This document shows, piece by piece, positions 25,918 to 36,701 of a stretch of 64,000 nt of DNA. The DNA lies in assembly GCA_021785195.1 (NCBI GenBank), contig JAJYGC010000009.1:124001-188000 (forward strand). The letters run 5' to 3'. The DNA comes from Nitrospirota bacterium. Its GTDB lineage: Bacteria; Nitrospirota; Leptospirillia; Leptospirillales; Leptospirillaceae. How positions within the stretch are numbered: position 1 is the stretch's first letter; every line of letters starts with the position of its first letter. The translations under genes and the position numbers were made by a program. The notes under the pieces were generated by a model, which worked only from the letters and a program-made list of their open reading frames with translations, did no database searches and was not told the DNA's origin.

Positions 25918-26604
25918 CTAGAAATTGAAACCTGCAGTGACTGGAACGTAATAGAGGCCATTCTGTGGAAATCCGGCGTCTGGAATGGTTTGGGGCATGT
26001 AGGCGAGTTTGACTTCGACAAACAGGAAGTTCAGGTTAAGGCCCAGTCCTACGTCCCCATAGGTTGACCATCCGTGGTTCAGGTAGTTGGAGAGGGTCGG
26101 GGAAGATCCCGTCACGGTTTCCTCGTAGGCAGCCCCGCCATCGATCACCCCATAAAGAAAATAGTCGGGGCCTCCATAGAGTTTGGCTTCCAATCCCCCA
26201 AAGATTGGGGCGGACTGGATCGAATCTCCGGCAAGGATCCCCCCCGTTTTTCCCTGGGAGATGTTTCCCTGCACTCCCACCCGGAATGCCAGAGTGTCAT
26301 TGAACCAATAAACCACTGCCAAACCTGCCCCATATCCGGACTGGAGTGAGTCATTGAACGTGGTGGCCTTGCCGAGTGCAGTGAGTGAAGCATTATATGT
26401 GGCCGAGCTCGAGAAGTTTTCGGTGTCGATGGAGTTTGGAGCGTAGTTGCCGAACAGCAAAAGGTTCCATGTGCCGGGTCCGGAAGAGGCCGCCCTGGCG
26501 GTTTGTGTTGCCATTCCGAGAAGGATGACCAAAATCAGCGAAGAGATGATCTTCAGGAGGGGGTAGGTGCGCGTCAAGGATCCGGATGTTGTCGTGGGGT
26601 TCAT
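25918..26604 (-). CDS. Outer-membrane beta-barrel protein, OmpW-like appearance
   Basis: A 228-residue exported protein. A hydrophobic signal segment (LLKIISSLILVILLGMATQTARA) ends in an ARA|A cleavage site. Alternating-residue strands follow (NLLLFGNYAPNSI, GYGAGLAVVYWFNDTLAFRVGVQG, STYGDVGLGLNLNFLFVEVKLAYMP), and the last residue is Phe (VPVTAGFNF), the BAM recognition pattern. ATG 26604 has AGGAG at 6-nt spacing. It is the last gene of the minus-strand run, 137 nt after the GGDEF protein. Family assignment is by appearance only. Confidence 0.7.
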   Translation of the reverse strand: MNPTTTSGSLTRTYPLLKIISSLILVILLGMATQTARAASSGPGTWNLLLFGNYAPNSIDTENFSSSATYNASLTALGKATTFNDSLQSGYGAGLAVVYWFNDTLAFRVGVQGNISQGKTGGILAGDSIQSAPIFGGLEAKLYGGPDYFLYGVIDGGAAYEETVTGSSPTLSNYLNHGWSTYGDVGLGLNLNFLFVEVKLAYMPQTIPDAGFPQNGLYYVPVTAGFNF

Positions 26605-26741
26605 GGCAGACTCCTGCAATGGGTTTTCGTTCAACGGATGGAAAGTGCAATCCTGTAATCTACGTTTCGGAGGAAGTGAACAAAAACTTTAGGAGGGACA
26701 AAATCGATGAGGGATTTTGATTTGGGTCATTCCGGGGATCT

Positions 26742-29700
26742 TCACCCTTTACCGATATGGGATTCGATCGAGTTCAGATTTTCCAGAATGCGGTTCTTGA
26801 CGGCAAGGACAATAGGGACCAGGGCTTCGGCATCTTTCAGTCGATGTTCGAAATAAAGCTGGTAGATCCGTGTTGTCAGGGCGTGGGCCCGTTCATGGAG
26901 GACTCCTGTTTCCTGGAAGATCGGATTGTTGCCGAAGAGTTGTTCGTTCTCGCTTTTGTAGTACCACTGTCCAAATCGGCAGTTCCAGGGGTCTGCGGCC
27001 TGTTCCATGGTGTAGGGGAACGGACGGCCCCCCTGTACCATTTCCACCAGTCGCCGGATGGCCCGCTGGTGGTCCAGATAGGCCAGTAGGAACGGAAATT
27101 CCTGGATCGGGGAACCGATCTTCGGAGAATTAAGGGTGTAATGAAAATCCGAAAGGAACTCCGGGACCTCTTCAATCGTGAGCGGAGGGGAGATGATTTT
27201 CCCCTGGATATAGCGGACTCCCACCTTCTGGACCATGATGACCGTTTCGATGTCATGCAGCCCCGTCACTGAAACCTCTCTCCTGTAAACCCGCGCCATA
27301 TTCGCAAGACTGTAAAAAAGAGTGAACGACCCTGGGTCGTCGACGATTCGTGAGGTGAGAGAGTCTCCAACCTTGATTCGGTCGAGCGGCCAAATCCGAA
27401 GCAGCTCAAGGTGGTGGCTCGGGTTTGTGGTCGAGTCATGCAAATAGAGGGTAATGCCCAAAGATCGGCAGTGTTCGAGAATGTTCAGAAAGGCCGGATC
27501 CTTATCCAGCAGGGCCGTATCGGTCAGGTCAAATGCGATTGAGCCTCTGAGCTGGAGGCTGTGTTCTTCCATGATCCGGGCCACACGGGTGAGAAACAGG
27601 GGATCTTTCAGGTGCCAGCATTCGATCCGGATGCTGACTGGCAGGGACTGCCCGGATAATGAAAGTTGATGTGCCGCCCCAAGGGCCTGGGAAATGGAGT
27701 AATACCCGATTTCCTGAAGAATCCGCTTGTTTTGGAATTCAATCGGAATGTTTTTGATGTCGGTCATCTCCCCATCCCCCCCCGGTTTCCAGAGGACGGT
27801 GCCCGAGAATGAGGAAATCTGCCCTGTCGTGAGATCCACTTCGGGTTGGAACCGAAGTGATAAATCCCCGTGGGTCAGGGGTGACCCCACAAAAGTTTCT
27901 GTCATTGGGGCGTCAGGATTGTCCGAGTCTGGTGAGAAAAAGATGAAACGATTCCGGCCGGACTCTTTCGCCTGGTACATGGCGTGGTCAGCATGCCGGA
28001 TCAGAACTTCGGCCGGGGAGTTGTCACTTGGGAAAAAAGTAACTCCGATGCTGGCCGTGAGCAGAATTTCCTCACCATTGATCCTGTAGGGCTGGGAGAT
28101 TGATTCGAGAAGACGGTCGAGAAGGTTCTGAACGAAGTTGTCCTGGGTCATGTCGGTCAGAAGGAGGATGAATTCGTCACCGCCCAGACGGGCTACGGTA
28201 TCCCCCGTACGGACTGTTCGCAGCAATCGGTTGGAGACTTCCACGAGAATCCTGTCACCGATTTCGTGCCCGAACTGGTCGTTGACCGGTTTGAATCCGT
28301 CCAGATCCAGAAAGCAGAGGGCCAGGGAACTCCCGTTCCTTCGTGAGGCCCGGATGTTTTTTTCAAGGGTATCCTTGAGGTATGAGCGATTGGGCAAATG
28401 GGTCAGGGCATCGTAATTGGCTTGTTGTTTCAGTGTTTCCTCAAACAGTTTCTTGTCGGTAATATCATTCTGGGTGGCAATGTAATGGGTGATCCTGCCA
28501 TCATCAGCATAGATGGGGGTGATCCGTGTTTCACTGGTATACGGGGTCCCATCTTTGGTCCAGTCGACAATCTCTCCGAAGAAGGCGCCTTTTTCGAGAA
28601 GGGTTGTCCAGATGTCGGGTAACCCATAATGGGCGGGAGGAGGGGATAGGAATACACGGGGAACCGTGCCCTGAATTTGATCCAGCGTCTGGTCTGTTTT
28701 CTGGAGGAATGCCGGGTTTGCCCATTCGAAGCGTCCCAGATGATCGGTGATGAACATGGGAGTCGGGACTGCGTTCATGGCCGTTTTCTGGAGTCGGATC
28801 TGGGATTGTTCCTCGTGACGGGAAAACGCCATTGCAATTTTGCCGGAAAGCTCTTCAAGAAGGGGGACTGTCGTATGGGTCAGGGAGGAGAGCTCAAGAA
28901 CGGTGATGGAGAGCACTCCCCAGGGAAGGGATGTTCCTTCATGAAGAACCGGTATGGAAAGCGTTGCCTCAATCCCGAACTCTCTATTGATCATTGAAAA
29001 AATCTCGGATTGGGATCCTTCAAGGGAGGTGGTCTGGGGTTTTAGGGTTCTGAGGGCTTTCCCGACAGAGGTTTCTGCGTTCTGGGACAAATCCCATCGG
29101 ACAAGATGTTCACTTGAGGAAACTCTTTCGAGGAACAGGCTGGATTTTGCGACAGACTTGAGAATCTTGATCGACCCGTCGGGAGCGGGAGTACAGAAGT
29201 GAACGGAAAAAAAGGAATAAAGTTCGAGTACTTCTCTCAACACCAGTTCCAGAAGGGATTCAAGGGGTTTTCCTTGGAGGATCATCCGGTCCAGTTCATG
29301 AAGAATCCTGTTGACCCCTTCCTTTTCGACATCGCTCGAGATATTGCGGACCTGAACCAGAACCGCGTCCCTTCCCATGTAAGGAACCAGTGTTGCATTG
29401 GCGCTGACATGGATTTCAGTACCGGTGTTTCGGCGGTAGAGGGACCGGGAATTCAGGGAATGGCCCCCCTGAAGACGCAGGTTGTCAATGCTTTTCCGAA
29501 TTTCTTCCTCGGGAAGGGAGATGAACGTGGTGGCCTTGATTCCGATCAAGGCTTCCTTGAAATGAACCCCTATCATATCGGCAAAGATCGGATTTCCTTC
29601 AAGGACACTGAGGCTGTCAGGGTCCATGATGAAGATCCCGTCTGGGGCGTACTGGATCATTCTCCGGTATTTTTCCTCGGATTCCCGGATTCGTTTTTCC

Positions 29701-30605
29701 GATTGGGTCCGGTCGGTCAGGTCGACAAAGGATCCGATGAGCCCGGAAGTGTTTTCCGATGGACCCCATGGGGCAATGTGCATGAGGACATTATGAAGGG
29801 TTCCATCGGAAAGGAATATGGCGGTTTCTTTCCGGAAGGGCTTCTGAATGCTGCCCGGCCGGCGTTGGTCACGAAGATAGTTCTCAGCCGTTTCAGGAGA
29901 AATGATCTTTTTAAAATCTTTTCCAATCCATTCGTCCCTTCCGGACCCCATGAATTCTGAAAAGGCGTAGTTGCAGTCGAGAATGGCTCCGTCAGGTCCA
30001 CTCAGAAACACCGGATTTGGAATCGCGTCCAGAACGGATCGAAACACGTGGACCCGGGAAGATTCCGTCTCGTCTCCTTTTTGAAGCGCAATGCCCAGGA
30101 GATGCGAAAAGGGGATAAAGAAATCGGGTCCGATCCGCTGGAAATAGTCCGGCTGATCGGCAGAGAATGACAAAAGCCCATTGACTCCGGGGGATCCGAT
30201 AAGCGGGAGAAAGAGCATGCTTTTTATCCCATGGAACTCGGCCACCTTCTCCCAGGCGTGTGAATGGGCGTTTTTGGCCGGATTCTTCCAGATGACGGGT
30301 TTTTCAGTGGACATGCATTGCCGGATGGACGTTTCAATTGCCGGGTGAAATGGTCTGGAAAATACAAGGGCTGCGACGGGGGCTGAAGGTCCAGTACTGT
30401 ACCCGATGGGTCCGCTGGCATCTCCTGAGGCGTCTGGACAGTGCCAGGCGAAACGGAGATGTGGGGTGGATTTGAAAACAGGTTCAAAAAACCTTTCAGG
30501 AATAGGTTTCATGATCCTGTTTTCTGCCAAAAACCTTGTGATCTCAGAAAATGCGGAATATAGGGAGATCCGCTCTTCTGGCAGAAATGATTTTTTGAAC
30601 GGCAC
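26742..30605 (-). CDS. Multi-PAS/GAF GGDEF protein with degenerate EAL and C-terminal CZB zinc-binding domain
   Basis: A 1287-residue signalling protein. In order: GAF-like region, PAS domains (about 190-430), a second GAF-like region, another PAS (to about 690), then GGDEF with intact GGDEF (808-812) and an RTGD inhibitory site five residues earlier. This supports diguanylate cyclase activity. The following EAL-like domain is degenerate: SGTVLW stands where EALLRW is expected (near 935), and HDSTTN replaces DDFGTG, so phosphodiesterase activity is unlikely. The C-terminus is a CZB domain with NCRFGQWYY (Cys1209) and HERAH. GTG 30605 is chosen for GGGGGAGG at 8-nt spacing; an ATG ten codons earlier has no such site. 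Confidence 0.88.
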   Translation of the reverse strand: MPFKKSFLPEERISLYSAFSEITRFLAENRIMKPIPERFFEPVFKSTPHLRFAWHCPDASGDASGPIGYSTGPSAPVAALVFSRPFHPAIETSIRQCMSTEKPVIWKNPAKNAHSHAWEKVAEFHGIKSMLFLPLIGSPGVNGLLSFSADQPDYFQRIGPDFFIPFSHLLGIALQKGDETESSRVHVFRSVLDAIPNPVFLSGPDGAILDCNYAFSEFMGSGRDEWIGKDFKKIISPETAENYLRDQRRPGSIQKPFRKETAIFLSDGTLHNVLMHIAPWGPSENTSGLIGSFVDLTDRTQSEKRIRESEEKYRRMIQYAPDGIFIMDPDSLSVLEGNPIFADMIGVHFKEALIGIKATTFISLPEEEIRKSIDNLRLQGGHSLNSRSLYRRNTGTEIHVSANATLVPYMGRDAVLVQVRNISSDVEKEGVNRILHELDRMILQGKPLESLLELVLREVLELYSFFSVHFCTPAPDGSIKILKSVAKSSLFLERVSSSEHLVRWDLSQNAETSVGKALRTLKPQTTSLEGSQSEIFSMINREFGIEATLSIPVLHEGTSLPWGVLSITVLELSSLTHTTVPLLEELSGKIAMAFSRHEEQSQIRLQKTAMNAVPTPMFITDHLGRFEWANPAFLQKTDQTLDQIQGTVPRVFLSPPPAHYGLPDIWTTLLEKGAFFGEIVDWTKDGTPYTSETRITPIYADDGRITHYIATQNDITDKKLFEETLKQQANYDALTHLPNRSYLKDTLEKNIRASRRNGSSLALCFLDLDGFKPVNDQFGHEIGDRILVEVSNRLLRTVRTGDTVARLGGDEFILLLTDMTQDNFVQNLLDRLLESISQPYRINGEEILLTASIGVTFFPSDNSPAEVLIRHADHAMYQAKESGRNRFIFFSPDSDNPDAPMTETFVGSPLTHGDLSLRFQPEVDLTTGQISSFSGTVLWKPGGDGEMTDIKNIPIEFQNKRILQEIGYYSISQALGAAHQLSLSGQSLPVSIRIECWHLKDPLFLTRVARIMEEHSLQLRGSIAFDLTDTALLDKDPAFLNILEHCRSLGITLYLHDSTTNPSHHLELLRIWPLDRIKVGDSLTSRIVDDPGSFTLFYSLANMARVYRREVSVTGLHDIETVIMVQKVGVRYIQGKIISPPLTIEEVPEFLSDFHYTLNSPKIGSPIQEFPFLLAYLDHQRAIRRLVEMVQGGRPFPYTMEQAADPWNCRFGQWYYKSENEQLFGNNPIFQETGVLHERAHALTTRIYQLYFEHRLKDAEALVPIVLAVKNRILENLNSIESHIGKG

Positions 30606-30699
30606 CGGGATTTCCTCCCCCAACCGGGAGACCATGGAACTTCATGAAGGGTTTCGATAGTTTTCCAAAGGTCACTTTAGTGTGTTCAGAAATCAGGAT

Positions 30700-31232
30700 T
30701 CACCTCTCGATGGAAGGTTTCCAAGGATAAAAGGCTCGGCCAGTCAAACAACGGATTCCGAAAGATTCTGAAAATGTTGTCTGAGCAAGGACGCTTGAGA
30801 CTGAGAGGAGGAAAACACCAAAGATGGTGTCGAATCGCATGTCTTTGGTCCAGGATTCGTTAACGGGCCAGACTTCGGGTAAAGCCGTCACGGCAATCAT
30901 GAAAATCATTGGTATTGCCGTCGCAAACGCGTACCGCCACTTCGAGCGATTCATGAAAAGGGGTGTTCCGACAGAAAGGGCCATCATGCCAAGGATTGGG
31001 TTGGAAAGGGCGAACAGGGCCCGAATTGAGGAGACTGTGACTGGGTCAATGAGTCCGCCCCAACCGGTTCCATTGAACCGGCAATATGGAAGAGCTTCCC
31101 AATCGACAATGCTCCGACGAATGCAAGCAGGAACAGTCCCAGCCGGTGATCTCCTTTCTCCATATTGATGTCCCCCTCCCCGAAAGGATACGAAGTTTCA
31201 TCCAATGATATAAGGTAGGTCAGGATTGCCAT
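30700..31232 (-). pseudogene. Remnant of a CstA-type carbon-starvation/peptide transporter
   Basis: The minus strand encodes GGLIDPVTVSSIRALFALSN followed by GMMALSVGTPLFMNRSKW and a hydrophobic segment (FATAIPMIFMIAVTALPEVW). This resembles the C-terminal part of CstA (pattern [20 protein letters not shown]...). The likely preceding membrane segment (LFLLAFVGALSIGKLFHIAG) is in another frame (30984-31232), so there is a frameshift near 31050-31085, and the rest of the roughly 500-700-residue protein is absent. The remnant lies between pdxA and the GGDEF gene. Confidence 0.65.
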
Positions 31233-31261
31233 AAATCCTGCCGGATTTTCAGTGTTGGATA

Positions 31262-32296
31262 TTATCCTGTAGAAACCGCCTGTTTTTCAACCAGCTGGAA
31301 CGCAAGCCGGATGGCGGCGATCAGGCTGCCCGTCTGGGCGATCCCCTTGCCAACGATGTCGTAGGCCGTTCCATGATCGACCGAGGTCCGGATGATCGGA
31401 ATGCCGATGGTGACATTGATTCCCTGTCCGAAGGAAAGCATCTTGAGGGGAATCAATCCCTGGTCGTGGTATTGGGAAACGACGACATCGAAGCGGCCCT
31501 GGGCAGCCTTGGCATACAGGGTGTCCGCAGGCAACGGGCCGTCGACATCGATGCCTTCGGCGCGGGCCTCCAGTACAGCGGGAAAGATGAACCGGTTTTC
31601 TTCGTCCCCGAAGAGAGACGCCTCACCGGCGTGGGGGTTCAGTGCGGCGACGGCAATCTTGGGGGATGGGATGGAGAGCATTTCCATGGCACGGGCCGCG
31701 AGCTGGATTGTTTCCAAAACCCGTTCCTTGGTGATTTTCTGCGCGATTTCCCGAAAGGGGATGTGAGTCGTTACCAGAATGACCCGCAATGGACCGCCGA
31801 CCAGCATCATTCCGACCTTCTGGCTTCCGGTGAGGTGGGCAATGAGTTCGGTGTGGCCAGGATAGTTGAATCCGGCAGCATGGAGAACTTTCTTGTTCAG
31901 GGGAGCGGTGACAATGCCAGAAACCTTCCTTGCCATTGCAAGATCGACCCCGGTCTTGACGCAATAATAGGACCATCGACCTGCCATGACCTGGCTTGTT
32001 CCCGGGGTGACTTCCTCCAGGGGTTCGGAATGATCGGGCGGGAGAACTCCCAGGATGGAGGGGTCCCATGGGGCCTGATCCGGGGAGGAAATTTCCTGGA
32101 CGATCAGTTCCGGTGAGTATTTCTGGGCCAGATTGCGAAAAAGGTCCGGATCGCCGATGGCAATTTTCCGGATCCCCCTGATTTCGCTCTCCAGCCACCC
32201 TTTGACAATGATTTCCGGGCCGATGCCTGCGGGATCCCCCATGGTAATGGCGAGCGGTTTATCCGGGTCAGTCTGGATGATTGGTGTCATGAGCAT
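31262..32296 (-). CDS. pdxA: 4-hydroxythreonine-4-phosphate dehydrogenase
   Basis: Oxidises 4-phosphohydroxy-L-threonine in DXP-dependent vitamin B6 synthesis. The 344-residue protein begins TPIIQTDPDKPLAITMGDPAGIGPEI. It carries the metal-site stretches YPGHTELIAHLTG, ALNPHAGE, VVSQYHDQGLIPLK and TSVDHGTAYDI. ATG 32296 is preferred to a start 42 codons earlier because AGGAG (32304-32308) lies 7 nt upstream. The start overlaps the end of the CDF gene by 29 nt. The co-substrate DXP is supplied by dxs, also in this window. PLP from this pathway serves CysM and ThrC. Confidence 0.95.
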   Translation of the reverse strand: MLMTPIIQTDPDKPLAITMGDPAGIGPEIIVKGWLESEIRGIRKIAIGDPDLFRNLAQKYSPELIVQEISSPDQAPWDPSILGVLPPDHSEPLEEVTPGTSQVMAGRWSYYCVKTGVDLAMARKVSGIVTAPLNKKVLHAAGFNYPGHTELIAHLTGSQKVGMMLVGGPLRVILVTTHIPFREIAQKITKERVLETIQLAARAMEMLSIPSPKIAVAALNPHAGEASLFGDEENRFIFPAVLEARAEGIDVDGPLPADTLYAKAAQGRFDVVVSQYHDQGLIPLKMLSFGQGINVTIGIPIIRTSVDHGTAYDIVGKGIAQTGSLIAAIRLAFQLVEKQAVSTG

Positions 32297-33176
32297 GGCT
32301 TTTCTCCTCACAGAAAGGTTCAATATGGACAATGACCTCAATGACCGAGGGGTATTTGTTCTTGATGCGTTTTTCCACGTCGTGGGAGATTGAATGGGCG
32401 TGTACAACCGTAAGGTTGTCATTGACGTGGAGGTTCAGATCCATGTAAATCCGCGATTCAGTTCCTCGTGAGCGGACCGACCGGCAACCCAGGACGCCAG
32501 GCGTTTCCAGTGCAAGCTGGGTGATGGCTTCGGGATCCAGGGGGCTCCAGTCCGAGAGGACCCGGGTTCCATCCCTCATCAGTTCATATCCGGCCTTTCC
32601 GATCATGATGGCAATCAGGAACCCAACGATCGGATCCGCCTTGGGATATCCCAAATGGGATGCCACAAGGCCTGCGATCACCGAAAGAGATGCGAAAAGG
32701 TCGTAGCGTATATGAAGGGCATCGGCCTTGACCAAGGTATTTCGGGTTTCCCTGACGACATTCTCCTCCAGTTTGACCAAGAGGAGCTGAAGTCCCATTG
32801 ATACTACCATGACGCTGACCGAAGCAACAGAGAAGATGGAAGAAGTGGCCGATCGGTAGGATTCGTAGCTGTGGCTCAGGACTTCATAGCCGGTGAACAA
32901 CAGGAAGATTCCGACTGCGACCTGGGCCAGGGGTTCGAACTTGAAATGTCCATAAGGGTGATCCGCGTCGGGCGGTCGGCGGGCCACGGTGACTCCCCCC
33001 AGACAGATCAGATCGGAAAGGGAGTCCAGCAGTGCATGATATCCGTCTGCCAGCATCCCTGCGGAGCGGATGGAATGCCCCCACGCAATCTTCAGGATGG
33101 ACAAGGAAATGTTGACTCCAAGGGCAAAGAAGAGAATCCCTGTGGGGGTTTTGAGGGTGGATGGGATGAACCCCAT
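32268..33176 (-). CDS. Cation diffusion facilitator (CDF) metal exporter
   Basis: A 302-residue metal/proton antiporter with about six membrane helices and a cytoplasmic C-terminal domain. TM2 contains LADGYHALLDSLSD and TM5 contains ALHIRYDLFASL; both have the HxxxD pattern common in zinc-type CDFs. HPYGH follows TM2. The C-terminal domain (GVLGCRSVRSRGTESRIYMDLNLHVND) is the usual dimerisation/metal-sensing fold, ending in a His-rich tail. It begins directly after the uvrA stop (TAAATG), so it is translated from the same mRNA. The exact metal is not determined. Confidence 0.92.
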   Translation of the reverse strand: MGFIPSTLKTPTGILFFALGVNISLSILKIAWGHSIRSAGMLADGYHALLDSLSDLICLGGVTVARRPPDADHPYGHFKFEPLAQVAVGIFLLFTGYEVLSHSYESYRSATSSIFSVASVSVMVVSMGLQLLLVKLEENVVRETRNTLVKADALHIRYDLFASLSVIAGLVASHLGYPKADPIVGFLIAIMIGKAGYELMRDGTRVLSDWSPLDPEAITQLALETPGVLGCRSVRSRGTESRIYMDLNLHVNDNLTVVHAHSISHDVEKRIKNKYPSVIEVIVHIEPFCEEKSHAHDTNHPD

Positions 33177-35992
<2,816 letters not shown>

Positions 35993-35993
<1 letters not shown>

Positions 35994-36697
35994 CAGAATC
36001 CCCCTTTGGTGTGAAAAACGGTGGTTCCCGGGGGGAGTTGGAGTTGGAAGGACCGGTCGGAAACCTTCGAAAGGGGGTGTAGCGTTAGCAGGTTGATGGC
36101 GATCTCCGTGCCGTTGAATTCGGTAAAGGTGATGGACCGGGGAAGACCCGTTCCCATATCCACAGTGATCCGTGCGGTCGCAAGGTGACGGTCGGGTTTT
36201 CGGGGAATGAGTTCAAGTGCGTAAATTCCCTGACGTGGAACTGACCCTCCCTGTTCGGGCCGAATATAGAAAAACTTTCGGAGATGGCCCAGATTGGCGA
36301 ACAGGAGGGCTGGCGTTTCCGGAATGTTTCGGCTATGCATGGTCTTCATGAGAACCTGGTGGCTTTGCGGAACGTAGAAGGCCAGGCTGTTCCCTTCCAG
36401 TAGAAGGACCTGCCCTGCCGGATTGCGGTAACGGAGAATCATTTTACCGGGGGATTTGTAGATCAGATTACCCGTGGAGTCGATTGGATCCCCGTTCGGA
36501 ACTTTCAGCTTCTGGGAGAATCGGGATTCGAAGCCTTTTTGTTTTTCGAAGGTTTTGGAAAGCGTGATGAGGACCGATTCGGGGGTGCGTTCACCCGCAA
36601 AGGCAATCAAAAGAGGCAATGATGCAAAGAGCACCAATGACAAAGGAATCAACGCCAGGGTCCGGGATCGGATGCAGATTCTTCTGAAAGGGTTCAT
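35993..36697 (-). CDS. lolA: LolA-like outer-membrane lipoprotein carrier
   Basis: A periplasmic chaperone that moves lipoproteins from the inner to the outer membrane. A signal peptide (IRSRTLALIPLSLVLFASLP, cleaved after LIAFA) precedes a 200-residue LolA-type domain with LSKTFEKQKGFESRFSQKL, GNLIYKSPGKMILRYRNPAGQ and LTLHPLSKVSDRSFQL. ATG 36697 lies 4 nt after the ftsK stop. No clear ribosome site is seen, so it is probably coupled to ftsK translation. Longer upstream starts would run through the ftsK reading region and are rejected. Confidence 0.88.
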
Positions 36698-36701
36698 CTT
36701 G

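Noticed and set aside
27720-28100. Active EAL phosphodiesterase domain
   Set aside because: The EAL and DDFGTG-type motifs are replaced, so only a degenerate domain is called.
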